From CAYFSC01 sp964345695 (GTDB lineage Bacteria; Bacteroidota; Rhodothermia; Rhodothermales; Salinibacteraceae), in NCBI GenBank assembly GCA_964345695.1, contig CAYFSC010000098.1:1-11440 (forward strand): a DNA stretch of 11,440 nucleotides, given 5' to 3'. The translations under genes were made by a program, and so were the position numbers. The first letter of the stretch is position 1, and each line of letters starts with the position of its first letter. The notes under the pieces were generated by a model. The model was not told where the DNA came from and did no database searches. It saw nothing but the letters and a program-made list of their open reading frames with translations. Below, piece by piece: positions 6,957 to 11,440 of the stretch.

Positions 6957-7430
6957 ATGGGCATTCAGAAACTAGTATCGGGCGGTCAGACTGGTGTAGA
7001 TCGTGCCGCGCTCGACGCGGCCCAGGAGCACGATGTTCCAGCGGGCGGATGGTGTCCACAGGGGCGGCGCGCGGAGGACGGTCCGATCCCCGACCGGTAT
7101 CCGCTCAAAGAAACGCCGTCTTCCGAATACGCGCAACGCACGGAATGGAACGTGCGGGACAGCGACGGGACGGTGCTGATCACAGACGGCGAGCTGGAAG
7201 GCGGAACGGCGCTGACGCAAACGCTCGCCCTTGACATGGGCAAGCCGGTGGTGCATGTGCGCACGACCGACCCTGTGCCGGTGATTATGATCCAGGCTTG
7301 GCGGGAGGACAACGACATCCGGGTGCTCAACGTTGCGGGGCCCCGGACCAGCGAGGCTCCGGGCATCTACCACCGCGCCCGCACCATCTTGGACCGGTTG
7401 CTCGTCGAGGAACGACAGCCCACGACATAG
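6957..7430 (+). CDS. Putative molybdenum carrier protein, SLOG superfamily
   Basis: A 157-aa Rossmann-like protein. It opens with IQKLVSGGQTGVDRAALDAA (residues 3-22), in which SGGQTGVD is the nucleotide- or phosphate-binding glycine loop typical of SLOG proteins. It then carries GGWCPQGRRAEDGPIPDRY (30-48), TPSSEYAQRTEWNVRDSDGT (53-72), GGTALTQTLA (82-91) and NVAGPRTSEAPGIY (125-138). This combination is that of the family annotated as putative molybdenum carrier protein. The molybdenum role comes from family annotation and is not proved by these motifs; SLOG relatives bind nucleotides or nucleotide-derived ligands. The ATG at 6957 places the glycine loop at the usual N-terminal position, while the in-frame ATG at 6822 would add 45 residues unlike the family. 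No other molybdenum cofactor gene is nearby. It is divergent from thpR and convergent, 24 bp apart, with the small membrane protein gene. Confidence 0.85.
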   Translation: MGIQKLVSGGQTGVDRAALDAAQEHDVPAGGWCPQGRRAEDGPIPDRYPLKETPSSEYAQRTEWNVRDSDGTVLITDGELEGGTALTQTLALDMGKPVVHVRTTDPVPVIMIQAWREDNDIRVLNVAGPRTSEAPGIYHRARTILDRLLVEERQPTT

Positions 7431-7454
7431 GTCTCGGGCAACGTCGACCCATGT

Positions 7455-7778
7455 TCACTCCGCGGTCGTGTCGTCCGGTTCCGGCCGGTCGTCCGAGGGA
7501 CGGCGGCGGTGACGTTGCGCAAACAGGTCCTCGCCGCGGGCCACACGCTTGGACGCGCGCCACAGCAACGCGACCCCGGCGGCTGTCGCCACCAGCACAA
7601 ACACAAGGGCCGCCGGCCACAGAGGAGCCTCGAAGCCGAACTGGCTCGCGCGGATACCCGGATGCTCGACCCATTGCACGCCGAGCCACGCGGCAATGCC
7701 ACTGCCGACGAGCAGAAACCCGAGCGCACCGGCGCGAAGCACGCGCGCGGCCGGAGAAGGAGACGGATCATTCGTCAT
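7455..7778 (-). CDS. Small two-helix membrane protein overlapping the hisF stop
   Basis: A 107-aa protein starting MTNDPSPSPAARVL. Two hydrophobic helices are clear: about residues 17-37 (GALGFLLVGSGIAAWLGVQW) and 53-73 (LWPAALVFVLVATAAGVALL). The first ends near WVEHPGIRAS and the second is followed by RASKRVARGEDLFAQRHRRR (74-93), a positively charged segment likely cytoplasmic, then an acidic tail DDRPEPDDTTAE. Its ATG lies inside the last codons of hisF, with 11 bases shared, so translation is probably coupled to hisF. The second-last gene of a histidine block is an odd place for a membrane protein, and nothing in the sequence points to a histidine function. I do not recognise a family. 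That it is real is supported by the tight overlap, a hydropathy pattern sensible in this frame only, and absence of a better gene on either strand. Confidence 0.72.
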   Translation of the reverse strand: MTNDPSPSPAARVLRAGALGFLLVGSGIAAWLGVQWVEHPGIRASQFGFEAPLWPAALVFVLVATAAGVALLWRASKRVARGEDLFAQRHRRRPSDDRPEPDDTTAE

Positions 7779-8577
7779 GGTCAGGCACGTAGCGTTCGAT
7801 CCATTCGTCTGACGCCGGGCGGACCGGGAGATCGGCGTCGCGCAGGAAGGCCTTGGCCTCCGCCACGCTGTGCTCCCGGAAGTGAAAGATGGACGCGGCC
7901 AGTACGGCACTGGCGCCGCCCTCCACCAGTCCGTCCCGAAGGTGGGGCAGCGTTCCGGCGCCGCCCGACGCGATCACGGGGATGCGAACACGGTCGGTGA
8001 TTGCGCGCAGGAGCTCGATGTCGTACCCGTCCTTGGTGCCGTCGCGGTCCATTGAGGTCACGAGCAGTTCGCCGGCACCGCGTTCTTCAGCTTCCATGGC
8101 CCACTCGACCGCGTCGCGACCGGTCGGCTTGCGGCCGCCGTGCACCACCACCTCCCACGAGGGCGGGTCGGCGTCGGTGCGTTTTGCATCGATGGCCACC
8201 ACGATGCACTGGTTGCCGAACGCCTCGGCGCCGCGCGTGATGAGATCGGGGTCCTTCACGGCGGCCGAGTTGATCGCCACCTTGTCGGCCCCGGCGTGCA
8301 GCATCGCACGCATGTCCTCGACCGAGCGCAGACCGCCGCCCACCGTCAGTGGGATGAAGACCTGATCGGCGGTTTCGCGCACCACCTCGTGCATGATGTC
8401 GCGATCCTCGTGGGTGGCCGTGATGTCGAGAAACACAAGCTCGTCGGCCCCAGCGGCGTCGTAGGTTCGCGCTTGCTCAACCGGGTCGCCCGCGTCGCGA
8501 ATGTCGACGAAGTTGATGCCCTTCACGACGCGTCCGTCGTCCACGTCCAGGCACGGAATGATGCGTTTCGCGAGCAT
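7768..8577 (-). CDS. hisF: Imidazole glycerol phosphate synthase cyclase subunit HisF
   Basis: A 269-aa (beta/alpha)8 barrel that combines ammonia from HisH with PRFAR to form imidazole glycerol phosphate and AICAR. Both catalytic aspartates fall at the canonical numbers, D11 in RIIPCLDVDDGRVVKG and D130 in VVAIDAKR. Other family blocks are GADELVFLDITAT (43-55), IPLTVGGGLRS (75-85), ADKVAINSAA (97-106), TSMDRDGTKDGYD (174-186) and IPVIASGGAGT (199-209). I start it at the ATG at 8577 because this gives MLAKRIIPCLDV, the standard N-terminus. An in-frame ATG at 8649 adds 24 residues read through a 7-bp repeat. The stop overlaps the start of the next small gene by 11 bp. A 149-bp spacer separates it from hisA, longer than usual for adjacent his genes. 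Confidence 0.97.
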   Translation of the reverse strand: MLAKRIIPCLDVDDGRVVKGINFVDIRDAGDPVEQARTYDAAGADELVFLDITATHEDRDIMHEVVRETADQVFIPLTVGGGLRSVEDMRAMLHAGADKVAINSAAVKDPDLITRGAEAFGNQCIVVAIDAKRTDADPPSWEVVVHGGRKPTGRDAVEWAMEAEERGAGELLVTSMDRDGTKDGYDIELLRAITDRVRIPVIASGGAGTLPHLRDGLVEGGASAVLAASIFHFREHSVAEAKAFLRDADLPVRPASDEWIERYVPDHDE

Positions 8578-8580
8578 AAA

Positions 8581-8622
8581 TGCGAAGGGTGGAGTGCGAA
8601 ATTCGAAAGGTGAAATGTGAAC
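8581..8622 (+). repeat. Six-unit 7-bp periodic tract directly upstream of hisF
   Basis: Six heptads in unbroken register starting 4 bases from the hisF start codon. Examples are TGCGAAG at 8581-8587, TGCGAAA at 8595-8601 and TTCGAAA at 8602-8608; positions 4 and 6 of each unit are conserved, approximating NNNGNAN with a preference for GAA at positions 4-6. The remaining spacer (8623-8726) shows no such period. It occupies the 5' leader of hisF if transcription comes from upstream, as the genes are on the minus strand. Confidence 0.6.
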
Positions 8623-8726
8623 ACCAACTCCTGCGTCGGTGATGGGCAAAGGAGTAGATGTATCTATTGCCTACATACTTACACACATCCATCCTTCCAC
8701 ACACGGAGACGCGCAGCGGATTCGGC

Positions 8727-9542
8727 TCAGCATTCCTCCGTCGGGGGCGACATGTCCTCGCGGAGACGGGCTGTGGAGAACGTATCGAGGTCGATATTCT
8801 CCTTCTCGTTCCAGCCCCAGAATTGCTGACAGGGGAAGCGGTTCTCGTACAGCGCCGTTCCGATGATCACGGAGTCGATCCCGTACGACTCCAGCGTTTC
8901 GATCTTGAGCAGGTCCTCGTATTCGCCAACCCCGCCGGAGGCTGTGATGCGCGCGTCCTCGAGGTGATTCCCCAGTTCCCGGTAGGCCTGGATGTTGGGC
9001 CCTTCCATCGTTCCGTCGCGGCTGATGTCGGTGTAGATGATACGGCGGACGCCGCGGTCTTCCATCTCCAGCGCCAGGTCGACGGCGTCGACGCCCGAGC
9101 CCTCCGTCCAGCCTTCCACGCGGGCCTCCCCGTCGCGCGCATCGATGCCCACAACCACCCGGCGGCACGAGAACCGGTCGATGGCGGCCTCCACGAAGTC
9201 GGGATTCTCGACGGCTGCCGTGCCCAGGATGACACGGTATACGCCCCAGTCGAGCGCAGCCTTGATCTGGTCCATGGTGCGAATGCCACCGCCAAGCTGG
9301 ATGGGAATGTCGAGCGCGTCGCAAATGGCGCGGATTTCGTCCCGGTTGTCCGCCCGATCCTCCGATCCGCCGCGTGCCGCGTCGAGGTCCACCACATGCA
9401 GCGTGCGGGCGTTCTGCACCCGCCATAGCTTCGCCATCTTGACGGGATCGTCAAAATAGATCGTTTCGTCTTCGTACGACCCCTGATGCAGGCGCACGCA
9501 GCGCCCACCGCGAAGGTCGATGGCGGGAATGACCAACGTCAT
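8727..9542 (-). CDS. hisA: Phosphoribosylformimino-5-aminoimidazole carboxamide ribotide (ProFAR) isomerase HisA
   Basis: A 271-aa barrel enzyme performing the Amadori rearrangement that turns ProFAR into PRFAR, the substrate of HisF/HisH. Family marks are VIPAIDLRGGRCVRLHQG (residues 4-21, with the first catalytic Asp D9), LHVVDLDAARGG (48-59), IQLGGGIRTMDQI (81-93), VGIDARDGEARVEGW (131-145, with the second catalytic Asp at D134), YTDISRDGTMEGPN (170-183) and ITASGGVGEYEDL (199-211). After LYENRF (231-236) there is a tail of about 35 residues, with FPCQQFWGWNEKEN and an acidic end. This makes the protein longer than the usual 240-260 aa, although the YENRFPCQ start of the tail is shared, as I recall, with Bacteroidota HisA. 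The start at 9542 gives the standard N-terminus. It follows hisH after a 336-bp gap that includes 100 unresolved bases. Confidence 0.97.
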   Translation of the reverse strand: MTLVIPAIDLRGGRCVRLHQGSYEDETIYFDDPVKMAKLWRVQNARTLHVVDLDAARGGSEDRADNRDEIRAICDALDIPIQLGGGIRTMDQIKAALDWGVYRVILGTAAVENPDFVEAAIDRFSCRRVVVGIDARDGEARVEGWTEGSGVDAVDLALEMEDRGVRRIIYTDISRDGTMEGPNIQAYRELGNHLEDARITASGGVGEYEDLLKIETLESYGIDSVIIGTALYENRFPCQQFWGWNEKENIDLDTFSTARLREDMSPPTEEC

Positions 9543-9600
9543 GATTGGCGGAGCGAGTCGTGAACACGCAGAGAATCAGTGAACGGATGAGTCCGGCGTG

Positions 9601-9687
9601 GGAGTTCCGCGCCCCGAATTCGGAGTTCTGCGTTCGGAGTTCTGCGTTCGGAGGCGAAGGCCCGCATTACGAAGTCACGCATCACGA
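9601..9687 (+). repeat. 7-bp periodic tract, left of the assembly gap
   Basis: About twelve heptads in continuous register. The clearest part is a 14-bp tandem repeat TTCGGAGTTCTGCG at 9619-9632 and 9633-9646, with a half copy at 9647-9653; each 14-mer is itself two related heptads. The register then continues into different units such as GCATTAC (9664-9670), GAAGTCA (9671-9677) and CGCATCA (9678-9684). The same pattern resumes right of the gap as far as about 9850. Confidence 0.65.
9633..9687 (+). repeat. 55-bp direct repeat, left copy
   Basis: This copy is identical, base for base, to 9788-9842 and ends exactly at the N run. It opens TTCGGAGTTCTGCG and closes CACGCATCACGA. Either the gap lies within a longer tandem array of which these are the outer copies, or the same bases were placed on both sides of a join because the assembler could not resolve the repeat. 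Confidence 0.9.
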
Positions 9688-9787
9688 NNNNNNNNNNNNN
9701 NNNNNNNNNNNNNNNNNNNNNNNNNNNNNNNNNNNNNNNNNNNNNNNNNNNNNNNNNNNNNNNNNNNNNNNNNNNNNNNNNNNNNNN
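9688..9787. other. Assembly gap, 100 Ns
   Basis: Exactly 100 undetermined bases, the conventional placeholder for a gap of unknown length. True content may be shorter, longer or nothing, given the identical flanks. Confidence 0.97.
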
Positions 9788-9842
9788 TTCGGAGTTCTGC
9801 GTTCGGAGGCGAAGGCCCGCATTACGAAGTCACGCATCACGA
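9788..9842 (+). repeat. 55-bp direct repeat, right copy
   Basis: This is the second identical copy of the 9633-9687 sequence, starting exactly at the end of the N run and continuing into one more heptad-like unit before unique sequence leads to the hisH stop. Confidence 0.9.
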
Positions 9843-9878
9843 ATCACGTCGAACCTAAATCCTGGATGTGCAACGCAG

Positions 9879-10529
9879 TTACGCAGGGACACTGGCCAGC
9901 ACGTCCTCGTCCGTCGTCGCAAACGCCTCCAGAATTTTCAGCCCGCACACCTGGCTCTTCTCCGGGTGAAACTGCACGCCGTACACGTTCTGGCGATGCA
10001 CCATCGACGGAAAGTCACGGCCGTAAGACGTCGTGGCGAGGACGTCTTCGGAACGGTCGGGGACGGCGTGGTAGGAGTGGACGAAGTAGACGTACGGTTC
10101 GTCGCCGAGGTCGTCGGTGAGCGGCGAGGCATGCGTCACGTCGAGGGTGTTCCAGCCCATGTGTGGGATTTTGAGCCCGTCCGCCCCGCCATTGGCAGCC
10201 TTGTGGAAATGCACCACCTGCCCAGGCAGCACGCCGAGGCCCTCGTGCACGCCGTGCTCCAATCCCTCGTCGAACAGAAGCTGCATCCCCACGCACACGC
10301 CGAGGAAGGGAACGCCAGCATCAATGGCGTCGAGGATGGGCGCTTCGAGGCCGCGCTCCCGGATCTCGCCAATGCATGCCCCGAACGCGCCGACGCCCGG
10401 CAGCACCAGCCGCTCCGCCGCGGTCACGCGCTCCGGGTCATCCGTGCGCAGCACCTCCGCTCCGACGCGCTCAAACGCCTTCTCGATCGAGCGCAAATTC
10501 CCAATGCCGTAGTCGATAATTGTGACCAT
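9879..10529 (-). CDS. hisH: Imidazole glycerol phosphate synthase glutamine amidotransferase subunit HisH
   Basis: A 216-aa class I glutamine amidotransferase that hydrolyses glutamine and channels ammonia into HisF. The catalytic triad is visible: C79 in LGVCVGMQLLF (76-86), with H188 and E190 in GVQFHPEKSQ (184-193). The N-terminus VTIIDYGIGNLRSIEKAFE (2-20) and the LVLPGVGAFG block (41-50) with the oxyanion-strand PGVG are standard, as are HMGWN (123-127) and YFVHSYHAVP (148-157). The start at 10529 was chosen because MVTIIDYG is the family N-terminus; an upstream ATG at 10562 adds 11 residues. It lies 80 bp after proC on the same strand, and its partner hisF is two genes downstream, so the synthase subunits are encoded in the same block. 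Confidence 0.97.
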   Translation of the reverse strand: MVTIIDYGIGNLRSIEKAFERVGAEVLRTDDPERVTAAERLVLPGVGAFGACIGEIRERGLEAPILDAIDAGVPFLGVCVGMQLLFDEGLEHGVHEGLGVLPGQVVHFHKAANGGADGLKIPHMGWNTLDVTHASPLTDDLGDEPYVYFVHSYHAVPDRSEDVLATTSYGRDFPSMVHRQNVYGVQFHPEKSQVCGLKILEAFATTDEDVLASVPA

Positions 10530-10609
10530 CGCCGCGTGTCGGTTTTTGATTGTCAACTGCACGAACGTCGGCCTCCATCGGTGCTTGACGCGCGCAAATC
10601 GACAAGGGG

Positions 10610-11428
10610 TTATTCGTCGTTGAGTTCTTTGGAGCGCTCAGTGGCCGTAGCAACAGCGTTGATAATGGTTGTCCGCAGCCCCCGTGATTCCAGCTCCGAC
10701 ACCGCGGCGATCGCCGTACCGCCCGGCGTCGTCACCTCGTCGCGCAGGATGGCCGGGTGCTTGCCCGTGTCGATGGCCAGCTTGGCGGCGCCGAAGACGG
10801 TCTGAGCCGCAAGCTTGGCGGCCACGTCGCGCGACAGTCCCTGCTTGACACCTGCGTCGGTGAGCGCTTCGATAAACATGTAGACGTACGCCGGACCGCT
10901 CCCCGAGAGGCCCGTCACGGCATCCATCATCTCTTCGCGCGTCTCGACGACCTGTCCGACGGCCTCGAACATCTGCGTCACCTTCGCCACGTGCTCATCG
11001 CCAGCGTACGTGCCCCGAGCGATGGCTGTCGCGCCCTCGTCGACCAGGGCGGGCGTGTTCGGCATGGCCCGCACGACCGGCTGGTCCTGGCCCATCGCAA
11101 GCTGCAGCCGCTCCGTCGTTACGCCCGCGAGGACGCTCACGATGAGCACGTCGCGCGCAATGTAATCGCGGATTTCGGTGATGACCTCGGCCTTGCTCTG
11201 CGGCTTGATCGTGAGGACGACGATCGAGGCCTCACGCACCGCCGCCACGTTGTCGGGGGTGGTGTGCAGGCCGGGGTGCTCGTCCGCCAGCGCCTCCAGT
11301 GCCGACGCTGTGCGCCGCGTGGCGATGATCTGGTCGGGCGCCACGAGCTCGCCCCGAATCATGCCACCGAGGATCGACCGGCCAATGTTGCCGGCTCCGA
11401 TGATCGCCACCGTTTCGTCAGAAAGCAT
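10610..11428 (-). CDS. proC: Pyrroline-5-carboxylate reductase
   Basis: A 272-aa cytosolic enzyme that reduces 1-pyrroline-5-carboxylate to proline with NAD(P)H, the last step of proline synthesis. The Rossmann glycine loop is AIIGAGNIGRSILGGM (residues 8-23), followed by ATRRT (36-40), a short cofactor-selecting segment, TIKPQ (73-77) and RAMPNTPALVDEGATA (120-135). The C-terminal dimerisation and substrate domain carries GLSGSGPAYVYMFIEALTDA (173-192) and RDEVTTPGGTAIAAVSELE (229-247), the ProC signature. The ATG at 11428 gives a usual-length protein with the glycine loop at residue 11. It is the first gene seen of the minus-strand block; only 12 bases upstream are available, so its promoter or any gene before it is not visible. 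In a halophile proline can also matter for osmotic balance, but nothing here shows such regulation. Confidence 0.96.
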   Translation of the reverse strand: MLSDETVAIIGAGNIGRSILGGMIRGELVAPDQIIATRRTASALEALADEHPGLHTTPDNVAAVREASIVVLTIKPQSKAEVITEIRDYIARDVLIVSVLAGVTTERLQLAMGQDQPVVRAMPNTPALVDEGATAIARGTYAGDEHVAKVTQMFEAVGQVVETREEMMDAVTGLSGSGPAYVYMFIEALTDAGVKQGLSRDVAAKLAAQTVFGAAKLAIDTGKHPAILRDEVTTPGGTAIAAVSELESRGLRTTIINAVATATERSKELNDE

Positions 11429-11440
11429 GCGTTTGCGTTG

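Larger units (their letters stand above)
9543..9878. other. hisH-hisA spacer with repeats and an assembly gap
   Basis: A 336-bp intergenic stretch between the hisH stop and the hisA start, of which 100 bases are N. The sequenced parts are dominated by 7-bp periodic sequence and by a 55-bp direct repeat on either side of the gap. Open frames crossing the Ns are artefacts. The unique parts (9543-9600 and 9851-9878) show no clear promoter or terminator. Whether hisH and hisA share a transcript cannot be judged while the gap is open. Confidence 0.7.

Noticed and set aside
6883..6975. A 30-residue hydrophobic frame (MKAANRWIRRGL onward) overlapping the start of the SLOG gene
   Set aside because: It is short, has no ribosome-binding signal, overlaps the better gene in another frame and contains the AT-rich promoter-like stretch. 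It could at most be a leader peptide, with no support.
9601..9850. CRISPR array, suggested by regular repeats near an assembly gap
   Set aside because: The repeats are contiguous 7- and 14-bp units without unique spacers of constant length, and no cas gene is nearby.
9545..10120. Open frames crossing the N gap
   Set aside because: They exist only because Ns contain no stop; the sequenced parts are repeat DNA and antisense of hisH.

Overview
The window is a high-GC stretch of an ordinary-looking bacterial chromosome, most likely from a Rhodothermota/Bacteroidota-type organism, perhaps a halophile near Salinibacter. Three signs point that way: the HisA tail motif YENRFPCQ, which I associate with Bacteroidota-like HisA; weak or absent Shine-Dalgarno sequences before most starts; and quite acidic enzymes such as HisA, HisF and HisH. 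The assignment is inference, since no rRNA or marker search was possible. A run of exactly 100 Ns (9688-9787) shows that this is a draft scaffold.

Layout. Positions 1-1999 (minus strand) hold a fatty-acid beta-oxidation pair, fadI (thiolase) followed by fadJ (multifunctional hydratase/dehydrogenase, cut by the left edge). A 434-bp divergent intergenic region follows, then rlmB (plus strand, 2434-3219), a 23S rRNA 2'-O-methyltransferase. RlmB overlaps tail-to-tail by 10 bp with an uncharacterised exported or membrane-anchored protein (3210-4172, minus). Next on the minus strand come a flippase-like integral membrane protein (4323-5438), the lipoprotein chaperone lolA (5498-6151) and the RNA 2',3'-cyclic phosphodiesterase thpR (6283-6822). 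A divergent gene at 6957-7430 (plus) encodes a SLOG-fold putative molybdenum carrier protein.

The right third is a minus-strand amino-acid biosynthesis block read as proC, hisH, hisA, hisF and then a small two-helix membrane protein whose start overlaps the hisF stop by 11 bp. HisH and HisF form the imidazole glycerol phosphate synthase, and HisA makes its substrate, so three consecutive players of the central histidine pathway sit together. The other his genes are not in the window.

Non-coding structure. The most unusual signal is a set of three intergenic tracts with clear 7-bp periodicity but different units: upstream of rlmB (2273-2300), directly upstream of hisF (8581-8622) and upstream of hisA (about 9601-9850, interrupted by the N gap). 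The N gap is flanked by identical 55-bp direct repeats, so its size and content are uncertain. I see no RNA gene, CRISPR array, transposase, phage gene or defence system. The open questions are the heptad tracts, the unknown 320-aa protein and the small hisF-coupled membrane protein.
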